A stretch of 64,000 nt of DNA from the NCBI RefSeq assembly GCF_000383615.1, contig NZ_KB911589.1:186001-250000 (forward strand), in the 5' to 3' direction. Source of the DNA: Streptomyces canus 299MFChir4.1 (lineage in GTDB: Bacteria; Actinomycetota; Actinomycetes; Streptomycetales; Streptomycetaceae). Each line of letters starts with the position of its first letter. The stretch's first letter is position 1. The notes beneath the pieces are model-generated. The model was not told the DNA's origin and searched no databases. It worked only from the letters and a program-made list of their open reading frames with translations. Positions 25,721-32,864 of this stretch are shown one piece after another. The position numbers were made by a program, and so were the translations under genes.

Positions 25721-25963
25721 TTACGCGCCGACCTTCTGCTTCACCTGCGCCAGCGACGGGTTCGTGAGCGTCGAACCGTCGGCGAACAGCACGGTGGGAA
25801 CCGTCTGGTTCCCGCCGTTCGCCTTCTCCACGAACGCCGCGGACTGCGGGTCCTGCTCGATGTTGATCTCGGTGTACGCGATGCCCTCGCGGTCCAGCTG
25901 CTTCTTCAGCCGCTGGCAGTAACCGCACCATGTGGTGCTGTACATCGTCACAGTGCCCTGCAT
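25721..25963 (-). CDS. mrx: Mycoredoxin (glutaredoxin-like thiol oxidoreductase)
   Basis: A small cytosolic redox protein of 80 residues that reduces mixed disulfides between proteins and mycothiol. It has the glutaredoxin fold with the active-site pair in TTWCGYCQRLKKQL (CGYC), the cis-proline in QTVPTVLF and the GG-type helix start (FVEKANGGN). The ATG at 25963 has AAGGAG 10 bases upstream; the frame stays open further up but without a ribosome site. A perfect SigR-type promoter lies upstream, as expected for a mycothiol-linked repair enzyme. Confidence 0.9.
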   Translation of the reverse strand: MQGTVTMYSTTWCGYCQRLKKQLDREGIAYTEINIEQDPQSAAFVEKANGGNQTVPTVLFADGSTLTNPSLAQVKQKVGA

Positions 25964-26012
25964 GTCTCGAGCGCTCCTTCGGTGGTTCGGGGAAGAGGTC
26001 GTCCGGAGAGGG

Positions 26013-26038
26013 AACGTATGCGACCGGGGCGCCATTCC
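26013..26038 (-). promoter_or_regulatory. SigR-type promoter of mycoredoxin gene
   Basis: Read on the minus strand: GGGAAT ending at 26034, an 18-base spacer, then GTT at 26015-26013. This is an exact match to GGAAT-N18-GTT about 50 bases upstream of the mrx start codon. Confidence 0.8.
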
Positions 26039-26098
26039 CGACCCGGGGGCCCTGGCCAGGTGACGCCGGTCGCATTAGTACGACTGCAGCTACCTGCC

Positions 26099-26107
26099 TG
26101 TGGACAA
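26099..26107 (-). other. Perfect Streptomyces DnaA-box 9-mer in the mrx/uvrD2 divergent region
   Basis: TGTGGACAA on the plus strand is TTGTCCACA on the minus strand, the consensus Streptomyces DnaA box. It lies 40 bases before the uvrD2 start codon, between two divergent genes. Confidence 0.5.
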
Positions 26108-26146
26108 CCGGCTCACCCGTCTCCGCCGACCTGGCAGCATGGCCGT

Positions 26147-28342
26147 GTGACAGCAGCAACGCACTCCACGCTCTTCCCGCGCACACCGGACTCGGCCGAC
26201 GCGGTGCTCGAAGGGCTCGACCCCGAGCAGCGCGAGGTGGCCACCGCCCTGCACGGGCCGGTGTGCGTGCTGGCGGGCGCCGGCACCGGCAAGACCCGGG
26301 CGATCACCCACCGCATCGCCTACGGGGTGCGTGCCGGGATCCTCCAGCCCTCCAGCGTGCTCGCCGTCACCTTCACCAACCGCGCCGCCGGCGAGATGCG
26401 CGGACGACTGCGCCAGCTCGGCGCCTCGGGCGTCCAGGCGCGTACGTTCCACTCGGCGGCCCTGCGACAGCTCCAGTACTTCTGGCCGAAAGCCGTCGGC
26501 GGATCCATGCCCCGGCTCGTCGACCGCAAGATCCAGCTCGTCGCCGACGCGGCCGCCGCCTGCCGGATCCGCCTCGACCGGGGCGAGCTGAGGGACGTCA
26601 CCGGCGAGATCGAGTGGTCCAAGGTCACCCAGACCGTGCCCTCCGAATACGCCCTCGCAGCCGCGAAGGCCGGCCGTGAGACCCCGCGCGCCTCGGCCGA
26701 GATCGCCCAGCTCTACGCCGCCTACGAGGACCTCAAGCGCGACCGCGCCGTCATCGACTTCGAGGACGTCCTGCTGCTGACCGTCGCCATCCTCCAGGAC
26801 CGGCACGACATCGCCGAACAGGTCCGTTCCCAGTACCAGCACTTCGTCGTCGACGAGTACCAGGACGTCAGCCCCCTGCAGCAGCGCCTGCTGGAGCTGT
26901 GGCTCGGCCGGCGCGACAACCTGTGCGTCGTGGGCGACGCCAGCCAGACGATCTACTCGTTCACCGGCGCAACTCCCGACCACCTGCTCGACTTCCGCAC
27001 CCGCCACCCCGGCGCCACCGTCGTCAAGCTGGTCCGCGACTACCGCTCCACCCCCCAGGTCGTCCATCTCGCCAACGGCCTGCTCGCCCAGGCCCGCGGC
27101 CGCGCCGCCGACCACCGGCTGGAACTGATCTCCCAGCGCCGGCCCGGCCCCGAGCCCGTGTACACCGAGTACCCTGACGAGCCCGCCGAGGCCGAGGGTG
27201 CCGCCCGCCGCATCCGGGAGCTCATGGACGCGGGCGTCCGGGCCAGCGAGATCGCCATCCTGTTCCGCACCAACTCCCAGTCCGAGACCTACGAGCAGGC
27301 TCTCGCCGACGCCGGAGTGCCCTACCAGCTGCGCGGCGCCGAGCGGTTCTTCGACCGGCCCGAGGTGCGCAGGGCCATCGTCAACCTCCGGGGCGCGGCC
27401 CGCTTCGGTGGCAACGACTCACGGCTGGACGACGCCGTCACCCTGCCCTCCCAGGTGCGTGCCGTGCTGTCGGGCGAGGGCTGGACCAGCGAGCCCCCGG
27501 CCGGCTCCGGGGCCGTCAGGGAGCGCTGGGAGTCGCTGGCCGCCCTGGTGAACCTCGCACAGGACTTCGCCGCCGCGCGGTCCGACGCCACCTTGAACGA
27601 CCTCGTGGCCGAACTCGACGAGCGGGCCGGTGCCCAGCACGCCCCGACCGTCGAAGGCGTCACGCTCGCCTCCCTGCACTCGGCCAAGGGCCTGGAGTGG
27701 GACGCCGTGTTCCTTGTCGGAGTCGCCGAGGGCATGATGCCGATCACCTACGCGAAGACCGACGAGCAGATCGAGGAGGAGCGACGACTCCTCTATGTCG
27801 GCGTCACCCGCGCCCGCGAGCGTCTCCATGTCTCCTGGTCGCTCTCCCGTTCGCCCGGCGGTCGCCCCAACCGCCGCCCCAGCCGCTTCCTCGACGGGCT
27901 GCGGCCCGGCTCCACCGCCACCACGGGGCGAACCGCCGGCGGTCGTTCCGGAGGGGTCGAGCGCGGCTTCACCAGTCCCGTCGGCGCCGCGCCGAGACGC
28001 ACCCAGCGCATCCCGGCGCGCTGCCGGGTGTGCGGGCGCACGCTCACCGACGCGGGCGAGCTGAAGCTGATGCGTTGCGAGGACTGTCCCTCCGACATGG
28101 ACGAGGGGCTCTATGAGCGGTTGCGCGACTGGCGTGCCGTACAGGCGCAGCGCAGCGGCCAGCCGGCCTTCTGCGTCTTCACGGACAAGACGCTGATGGC
28201 GATCGCCGAGGCCGTGCCCGACGACGAGCACGAGCTGGCGCGGATCCCGGGCGTCGGCCTGCGCAAGCTCAATCGCTACGGAGCCGATGTGCTGACCATC
28301 TGCGCAGGCCAGGACGTTACGGAAGAAGAGGACGAGGACTGA
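26147..28342 (+). CDS. uvrD2: ATP-dependent DNA helicase UvrD2
   Basis: A superfamily 1A 3'-5' DNA helicase of 731 residues. Motor motifs: LAGAGTGKTRAITHRIAYG (near 44), TFTNRAAGEMR, VVDEYQDVS (near 234), VGDASQTIYSFTGA, SLHSAKGLEWD and YVGVTRARERLH. The tetracysteine element CRVCGRTL...MRCEDCPSD (about 623-645) and a C-terminal HRDC domain (about 655-725) identify UvrD2, which in mycobacteria is an essential helicase with this same layout. The GTG at 26147 matches the onset of homology. It is divergent from mycoredoxin, an arrangement conserved in actinobacteria. Confidence 0.93.
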   Translation: MTAATHSTLFPRTPDSADAVLEGLDPEQREVATALHGPVCVLAGAGTGKTRAITHRIAYGVRAGILQPSSVLAVTFTNRAAGEMRGRLRQLGASGVQARTFHSAALRQLQYFWPKAVGGSMPRLVDRKIQLVADAAAACRIRLDRGELRDVTGEIEWSKVTQTVPSEYALAAAKAGRETPRASAEIAQLYAAYEDLKRDRAVIDFEDVLLLTVAILQDRHDIAEQVRSQYQHFVVDEYQDVSPLQQRLLELWLGRRDNLCVVGDASQTIYSFTGATPDHLLDFRTRHPGATVVKLVRDYRSTPQVVHLANGLLAQARGRAADHRLELISQRRPGPEPVYTEYPDEPAEAEGAARRIRELMDAGVRASEIAILFRTNSQSETYEQALADAGVPYQLRGAERFFDRPEVRRAIVNLRGAARFGGNDSRLDDAVTLPSQVRAVLSGEGWTSEPPAGSGAVRERWESLAALVNLAQDFAAARSDATLNDLVAELDERAGAQHAPTVEGVTLASLHSAKGLEWDAVFLVGVAEGMMPITYAKTDEQIEEERRLLYVGVTRARERLHVSWSLSRSPGGRPNRRPSRFLDGLRPGSTATTGRTAGGRSGGVERGFTSPVGAAPRRTQRIPARCRVCGRTLTDAGELKLMRCEDCPSDMDEGLYERLRDWRAVQAQRSGQPAFCVFTDKTLMAIAEAVPDDEHELARIPGVGLRKLNRYGADVLTICAGQDVTEEEDED

Positions 28343-28356
28343 TTCCAACTCGTCGG

Positions 28357-28395
28357 AAAAATAGTTTGCGCATGCCCCAGCAATCCCCATAGGTT
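28357..28395 (+). promoter_or_regulatory. Candidate WblC/WhiB7-type promoter of wblC
   Basis: An AT-rich block AAAAATAGT (28357-28365 region) abuts a -35-like TTGCGC (28366-28371). After 18 bases comes TAGGTT (28390-28395) as the -10. In mycobacteria, WhiB7-dependent promoters carry an AT-rich element just before the -35, and whiB7 activates itself. The predicted transcript starts near 28402, giving a leader of about 610 bases. Confidence 0.55.
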
Positions 28396-28437
28396 CTTAG
28401 CCACGGGGACGGAGGCCTTCTCGGAGGCCCCGATTCC

Positions 28438-28515
28438 GTGTTCTACTTGCATATCCGTCGGACAGCGGCTCGCGCCGCCGTCCCCAGAGACGCCGAGAGG
28501 AGGCGATTGAAGTGA
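28438..28515 (+). CDS. Upstream ORF 1 in the wblC leader (25 codons)
   Basis: GTG at 28438 has GGAGG 10 bases upstream and opens a 25-residue basic peptide (VFYLHIRRTAARAAV... ending RRRLK). Its TGA stop overlaps the GTG start of the next upstream ORF (GTGA), so translation of the two would be coupled. No family is recognisable. It would act as a ribosome sensor rather than through its product. Confidence 0.4.
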   Translation: MFYLHIRRTAARAAVPRDAERRRLK

Positions 28516-28835
28516 TCAGCATCAACAGCAGCAAGGCCATCAGCACCGCCAAAATGACCGATCCCTCGGTCGTCTCCACGTGCCTGCTCGGCGTTTCGAA
28601 CCTGGGCACCGGTCTGTCCGGCATTCCTGCCGTCCGTCCGGCGTCCTCCATGTCTCTCGCGGTCCTTCCCGTCCGTGAGCGCAATGAGCGACCGACCAAG
28701 GCACTGGAAGCAGTAGTGGCACAGGCGCACGCCTATGCCTTTGCGGCGGCCGGTGCCGGATTCCGGAAGCAGACGACGCAGCACCACCAGATGTGGGCCT
28801 TCCGTGGGCCAGAACCCTGGAGTGATCCAGCCTGA
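28512..28835 (+). CDS. Upstream ORF 2 in the wblC leader (107 codons)
   Basis: GTG at 28512 is preceded by GAGAGGAGG (spacing about 8). The 107-residue product has no recognisable domain; it begins MISINSSKAISTAKM and ends HHQMWAFRGPEPWSDPA. The stop codon lies at the foot of an 8-base hairpin, 25 bases before the terminator hairpin at 28860. This places a terminating ribosome where it could decide whether the terminator folds. Attenuation by an upstream ORF is established for whiB7/wblC genes. Whether this exact ORF is the sensor is inference. A 14-codon version from the internal ATG near 28791 is also possible. Confidence 0.45.
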   Translation: MISINSSKAISTAKMTDPSVVSTCLLGVSNLGTGLSGIPAVRPASSMSLAVLPVRERNERPTKALEAVVAQAHAYAFAAAGAGFRKQTTQHHQMWAFRGPEPWSDPA

Positions 28836-28848
28836 TCATCGATCAGGC
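28830..28848 (+). promoter_or_regulatory. Small hairpin at the uORF2 stop, part of the wblC attenuator
   Basis: GCCTGATC ATC GATCAGGC forms a perfect 8-base stem overlapping the stop codon of upstream ORF 2. A ribosome stopped there would melt it. Confidence 0.5.
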
Positions 28849-28859
28849 CGGCGCCTTCA

Positions 28860-28901
28860 GGGCCGCGGAACCCCATCCGGGATCCGCGGCCCTTCTGTTT
28901 T
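28860..28901 (+). terminator. Premature terminator in the wblC leader
   Basis: GGGCCGCGGA and TCCGCGGCCC pair perfectly (10 bases, 13-base loop) and are followed by TTCTGTTTT. It stands 110 bases before the wblC start codon and has no gene end close by except upstream ORF 2, so it is best read as an attenuator. Confidence 0.75.
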
Positions 28902-29010
28902 CCCCGAACGGGGAGAGCGGAGCGAAGGGGTCTCGGGACAAGAAAAGAACCCGGTACCAAGCGACTACCGGTCCCACAGGGCCGGACCGAACAGACGAGG
29001 AAGACGAACC

Positions 29011-29379
29011 GTGCAACTCGAAGCGCACGCCCCGTCAGTACCGCCTTCCGAAACGATCCCCCCGCCCGGCCTCACGGAGGACTCCACCTTGATCCCGCTC
29101 ACCGCGCTCACCGCGCTCGACGACGCCATCGAGAACCTCGGCGTACCCGTCCCCTGCCGTTCCTACGACCCGGAGGTCTTCTTCGCCGAGTCGCCGGCCG
29201 ACGTCGAGTACGCCAAGTCCCTCTGCCGCACCTGCCCGCTGATGGAGGCCTGCCTCGCCGGCGCCAAGGAGCGGCGTGAGCCCTGGGGCGTCTGGGGTGG
29301 AGAGCTGTTCGTCCAGGGTGTCGTCGTCGCCCGGAAGCGGCCGCGTGGCCGCCCGCGCAAGAACCCGGTCACGGCATGA
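29011..29379 (+). CDS. wblC: WhiB-family regulator WblC (WhiB7)
   Basis: A redox-sensitive iron-sulfur transcription factor of 122 residues that binds the primary sigma factor and turns on intrinsic resistance to ribosome-targeting antibiotics. The four cluster cysteines are visible in VPCRSYD, SLCRTCPLMEAC (C-x2-C-x5-C). The sigma-contact turn GVWGGE follows, and the C-terminal AT-hook RKRPRGRPRKN is specific to the WhiB7 subgroup and binds AT-rich DNA by the -35. GTG at 29011 gives the length known for S. coelicolor WblC, with GAGGAAG upstream. It is controlled by a leader with upstream ORFs and a terminator. Confidence 0.95.
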   Translation: MQLEAHAPSVPPSETIPPPGLTEDSTLIPLTALTALDDAIENLGVPVPCRSYDPEVFFAESPADVEYAKSLCRTCPLMEACLAGAKERREPWGVWGGELFVQGVVVARKRPRGRPRKNPVTA

Positions 29380-29699
29380 ACATCGCAGGAACGATCGACC
29401 GCCCCCTCACGAACGACCCCACGAAGCAGGCCCCGATGAAGCCGTCCACCAGCGAGCCCGCCGGCTCCGCGATCCCAGACTTCACCACCACCGACGCGAA
29501 CGACTCGCGTCAGAACAGGACCCGAGAGATGCAACTCATCCCAGAAGCCCTGGCTCGCGCGCATATGCGCGACCGGCTGCAGGAGGCCGAGCAGGAACGC
29601 CAGGCGAACCACGTGGCGACCGCCCGCCGGATGCAGCGCCGGGCCGAGCGCGCCTCCCTGCGTGCTCGCCGCGCGCTCGCCATGGCCGTCATGCAGTAA
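29376..29699 (+). CDS. Small basic protein cotranslated with wblC, unknown function
   Basis: A protein of 107 residues starting in an ATGA overlap with the wblC stop. The first 50 residues are Thr/Pro/Asp-rich and probably disordered. The second half is one helix rich in Arg, Ala and Glu (ALARAHMRDRLQEAEQER, then RRMQRRAERASLRARRAL), likely a coiled coil or nucleic-acid-binding helix. I do not recognise a family. Tight coupling suggests it works with, or is induced like, WblC. A strong terminator follows at once, so it closes the unit. Confidence 0.75.
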   Translation: MNIAGTIDRPLTNDPTKQAPMKPSTSEPAGSAIPDFTTTDANDSRQNRTREMQLIPEALARAHMRDRLQEAEQERQANHVATARRMQRRAERASLRARRALAMAVMQ

Positions 29700-29717
29700 C
29701 GCGAACCCGGTAGTTCC

Positions 29718-29757
29718 CCGCGGGGGTCGGTCCGTCCGAACGGACCGACCCCCGCGG
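29718..29757. terminator. Strong hairpin terminator after the wblC unit
   Basis: A perfect 17-base inverted repeat (stems 29718-29734 and 29741-29757, CCGCGGGGGTCGGTCCG and complement) with a 6-base loop. There is no T-run, as is usual for Streptomyces hairpin terminators. Confidence 0.75.
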
Positions 29758-29803
29758 TGCGTTGCGCGCGCCGAACCCTCGGATCCGGCGTTATCGTCGG
29801 CGG

Positions 29804-30007
29804 GTGACGAGTCTTCCCGGCGACGACGGCGACGGCGACGCCGAGGCGGAGCCCCTCGTGTGCGCCCGCTGCGGCATGCGGGCCAAGGGCTCACAGCCCA
29901 CCTGGACCTGCTCCCTGGAGAACGGCGTCCGCCAGTACTTCTGCGACACCTGTTCCCGGGAGAACCTCAGGTCCATCGAGGGGCGGCTCGACTCGGCCTG
30001 GTGGTAG
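29804..30007 (+). CDS. Small zinc-ribbon-like protein, unknown function
   Basis: A protein of 67 residues with two cysteine pairs, CARCGMR and CDTCSREN, arranged like a treble-clef or ribbon zinc site. Between them lies WTCSLENGVRQYF. The first 20 residues are acidic. The GTG at 29804 is chosen because the sequence upstream is only Arg-rich read-through. It ends 11 bases from the convergent ABC1 kinase stop. No function is known to me; small proteins of this type are widespread in actinobacteria. Confidence 0.7.
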   Translation: MTSLPGDDGDGDAEAEPLVCARCGMRAKGSQPTWTCSLENGVRQYFCDTCSRENLRSIEGRLDSAWW

Positions 30008-30018
30008 GCCGATCCGCC

Positions 30019-31392
30019 TCAGGCCTCTGCGGCCGTCTCCTGCTCGTCCTCGTCCTCCACCTCCGGCACGAACCCCGGAAGCCACTCCTCCAGTTCCTCG
30101 CGCAGTCGCACCGTCGCGCCCAGTTGGCACAGCACGCCGATGGTGCTGAGGGTGACCCGGTGTATCAGGAGGTAGGCCGGGGGCAGGTTGAGCTGTTTGC
30201 CCAGTTGGTGGGCGGGGGAGCGGGGATCGGCGATCCGGCCGGCCTGGCTTCGCATCCAGCCCCGGCTGAAGGTGAACTCGTCAACCTCGGCCGGTTCGAT
30301 GATCGGCAGGAGGTAGTCGAGGACGGCGTCCGGGTCCAGCTCTATGGACTCCTTGACGAAGCCCTCCGCGCAGAGCAGTTCGTAGACGGCCTCCGCCTCA
30401 CCGTCCAGCGTCATGCGCAGACAGGTGCCGATGGTATCCGGCAGACCGCCCGGGAGCCGGTCGACCGTGCCGAAGTCCAGGACACCCAGGCGCCAGTCCT
30501 TCTCGCCGTCAGGACCGCCGGGCAGGAGCCGGAAGTTGCCCGGGTGCGGGTCTGCGTGCAGCAGGCCGGTGCGCGCGGGGCCGGAGAAGAGAAATCGGGC
30601 CAGGAGCTGCCCGGCGCGGTCGCGCTGCTCCTGAGTGCCCTCCGAGATCACCTCCGACAGGGGGACGCCCTCGATCCACTCCGTGATCAGGACCTGCTCG
30701 CTCTGGTGGACCACGGCCGGCACCACGACGTCCGGATCGTCAGCGAACTCCTCGGCATGGGCCTGCTGGGCCTGCGCCTCCAGACCGTAGTCGAGCTCCT
30801 CCGAGACCCGGTCGCGCAACTCGGCGATCAGGGGCTTGATGTCGATGCCGGGCACCAGGGGCCCCAATAGGCGGGCGAAGCGGCCCAGTTGGGTCAGGTC
30901 GGACAGCAGGGCCTCCCCGGCCCCCGGATACTGGACCTTGACCGCCACCTCGCGCCCGTCGTGCCACACGGCCCGGTGCACCTGGCCGATCGACGCCGCC
31001 GCGGCGGGCTTGTCGTCGAACTCGGCGAACAGCTCCTGCCAGTCCTCGCCCAGCCGCTCCTCGAGCACCGTGTGCACGGTGCGGGTGGGCATCGGAGGCG
31101 CGGCCTCCTGGAGCTTCGTCAGGGCCGCGCGGTAGGGGCCCGCCACCTCCTCGGGGAGCGCCGATTCGAAGACGGACAGAGCCTGGCCGAACTTCATGGC
31201 CCCGCCCTTGAGCTCCCCGAGCACCTTGAACAACTGGTCCGCGGTGCGCTGTTGCAGCTCGCGGCCGACGATCTCCGCGGACTCGCCCACGATCCGCTTG
31301 CCGAGTCCCCAGGTGGCCCGCCCGGCGAAGCCGAGCGGGAGCGCGGCGAGTTTGGCGGTCCGGGTGACCGCCTTCCGGGGAAGATCAGACAT
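30019..31392 (-). CDS. ABC1/UbiB-family atypical kinase
   Basis: A protein of 457 residues from the ABC1 (AarF/UbiB/ADCK) family, with ATPase or kinase-like activity linked in other organisms to isoprenoid lipid metabolism. Family motifs are present: the KxGQ motif in GGAMKFGQALSVF, the Ala-rich loop KPAAAASIGQVHRA in place of a P-loop, VKVQYPG, the catalytic HADPHPGNFRLL and VLDFGTVDRL. The ATG at 31392 lies inside the 3' end of the E1-like gene (8-base overlap), so both are one operon. The order metalloprotease, E1-like, ABC1 and UvrD2 is shared with mycobacteria. The substrate is unknown. Confidence 0.88.
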   Translation of the reverse strand: MSDLPRKAVTRTAKLAALPLGFAGRATWGLGKRIVGESAEIVGRELQQRTADQLFKVLGELKGGAMKFGQALSVFESALPEEVAGPYRAALTKLQEAAPPMPTRTVHTVLEERLGEDWQELFAEFDDKPAAAASIGQVHRAVWHDGREVAVKVQYPGAGEALLSDLTQLGRFARLLGPLVPGIDIKPLIAELRDRVSEELDYGLEAQAQQAHAEEFADDPDVVVPAVVHQSEQVLITEWIEGVPLSEVISEGTQEQRDRAGQLLARFLFSGPARTGLLHADPHPGNFRLLPGGPDGEKDWRLGVLDFGTVDRLPGGLPDTIGTCLRMTLDGEAEAVYELLCAEGFVKESIELDPDAVLDYLLPIIEPAEVDEFTFSRGWMRSQAGRIADPRSPAHQLGKQLNLPPAYLLIHRVTLSTIGVLCQLGATVRLREELEEWLPGFVPEVEDEDEQETAAEA

Positions 31393-32632
31393 GCGCCCTC
31401 CAGGTCCCAGCAGGCCGTGGCGCGGTTGCCTTGCGGCACAACTCCTCCGACGACCGTTGCTCTGCCATTGTCTCGTGCGCAGCCTCCTCCTTGGAGGTGT
31501 GTTCTCCCTTACCTTTCTCCGCGGCCCCGCACGGGCATGCGGGATGCGGCCAGACCGGCCGCGCATTCCAGTTCATACCGGGCAGTGAGACCTCCCAGCG
31601 GGCGCCCACACTCGACGGGACCCGGCCGTCCAGGAAGGCGAGCGCGTGCGCGGCGGCGAGACCGGCGACCGTCGTGGCCAGCGCCAGGTCACAGGGGCGC
31701 GTCGGAAGCCGTCTGCCGCCCGAACGCCACTGGGCCACCAACCGGGGCCAGGCCTGGTCGCGGTCGGTCCGCGTCTCGTGCAGACAGCCCGCGCAGCCCG
31801 TCTCGCCCGGCAGGACAAGGGGGCCGACCACTCCCGTCGCCTCGACCACACCGGCGTACAGATGAGGTGTGCCGGAGCGGACGAGCGGTTCGCCGGCGGC
31901 CGGGGCGGGCGCGTGGACGTCGACGTCGTCCCGCGGGGCGAGGACGACCAGGGAGAACCCGGGGTCGTCCGCCGTCACGGAGGCCCGGGAGCCATGGCGC
32001 TGCGGGCGTCCCGGAGCCGCCGCGGTCACCGCCCGGCGTGCGGCGGCGCCCCTCTGGTCGCCGACCGAGGTGGCGGGAAGCCCGCCCGGGGCGACGTCCC
32101 CCGGCTCGACCCGGCCGCCGTCCCGCACGTCGACCTCTCCGACGCCGGCACCCGAGAGCAGTGCGGCCAGCGCCACGCCCACCCGACCCGCCCCCCTGAC
32201 CTGCACCCGCAGCGAACGCCGGGCGGCCAGGAGTCTCATCGCGTCACCCGGCTCCGACGTGGTCAGCGAGAGGGACGCCAGATCGGGCGCCAGCCGGTCC
32301 AGGACCTCCTTCTTCTCCCGCAGCGCGTCCGCGGCCGGCCCACCGCCCCTCGCGTCGTCGACGAGCCCGGCCCGCGCCAGCCGTCCCACCAGCGTGTCGA
32401 CATGGCCGTCGGGCAGATCCATGCGGCGCCCCTCCTCCCGCAGCAGCGCGAGACCGCGCGTGCCGTTGAGCAGGTCGAGGAAGCTGCCCGTGGCCGTGTC
32501 GATCGGGCCCAGTGTGAGCGCGTGCGCCGGGGCCATGCCGAACTGCACGGTGTTGAGGTCGCGCCAGCCGCGCCGGAGCGCGGGTTTCATCTGCGGAACC
32601 ATTTCCGGTGCGAGCGGAACCACTGCTTGCAT
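31385..32632 (-). CDS. E1-like ThiF-domain protein with RiPP-type (cyclodehydratase) N-terminus
   Basis: A protein of 415 residues. The first 110 residues (ALRRGWRDLNTVQFG, then WF-type helices ending LARAGLVDD) resemble the peptide-binding winged-helix part of the bacteriocin cyclodehydratase domain (TIGR03882 style). The rest is a ThiF/E1-like fold with the nucleotide loop VRGAGRVGVALAALLSGAGVGEV and a CAGC pair that, with CPCG near the end, could bind zinc. There is no YcaO partner here. It overlaps the ABC1 kinase gene by 8 bases. In mycobacteria the equivalent gene keeps the same neighbours. The start is uncertain (ATG 32632 or 32590). Function is unknown. Confidence 0.75.
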   Translation of the reverse strand: MQAVVPLAPEMVPQMKPALRRGWRDLNTVQFGMAPAHALTLGPIDTATGSFLDLLNGTRGLALLREEGRRMDLPDGHVDTLVGRLARAGLVDDARGGGPAADALREKKEVLDRLAPDLASLSLTTSEPGDAMRLLAARRSLRVQVRGAGRVGVALAALLSGAGVGEVDVRDGGRVEPGDVAPGGLPATSVGDQRGAAARRAVTAAAPGRPQRHGSRASVTADDPGFSLVVLAPRDDVDVHAPAPAAGEPLVRSGTPHLYAGVVEATGVVGPLVLPGETGCAGCLHETRTDRDQAWPRLVAQWRSGGRRLPTRPCDLALATTVAGLAAAHALAFLDGRVPSSVGARWEVSLPGMNWNARPVWPHPACPCGAAEKGKGEHTSKEEAAHETMAEQRSSEELCRKATAPRPAGTWRAHV

Positions 32633-32752
32633 GACAGGCCCCCGTAGCCCTCGTAGAACATCCCCGTCGGCCGCCGGAGCCCGCCGCGACGGTCGGTCGC
32701 GGCTGTGGCGGCGATGCCAGCATGCCCGGCCCCGGGAGGCATGTGCCGAAAG

Positions 32753-32761
32753 TTGTCCACA
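32753..32761 (+). other. Perfect Streptomyces DnaA-box 9-mer
   Basis: TTGTCCACA in the divergent region between the E1-like gene and the YgjP-like peptidase. It is identical to the box upstream of uvrD2, read on the opposite strand. Confidence 0.5.
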
Positions 32762-32864
32762 GGTGGGGGCCATTCGTCGTACAAATCGGACCCATGGCGG
32801 GCGATCGGAACCGAACCGTCCCGGAGTCGGGACTTCCCCCGTGTGCAGCGGGTAACGTCAGGGC

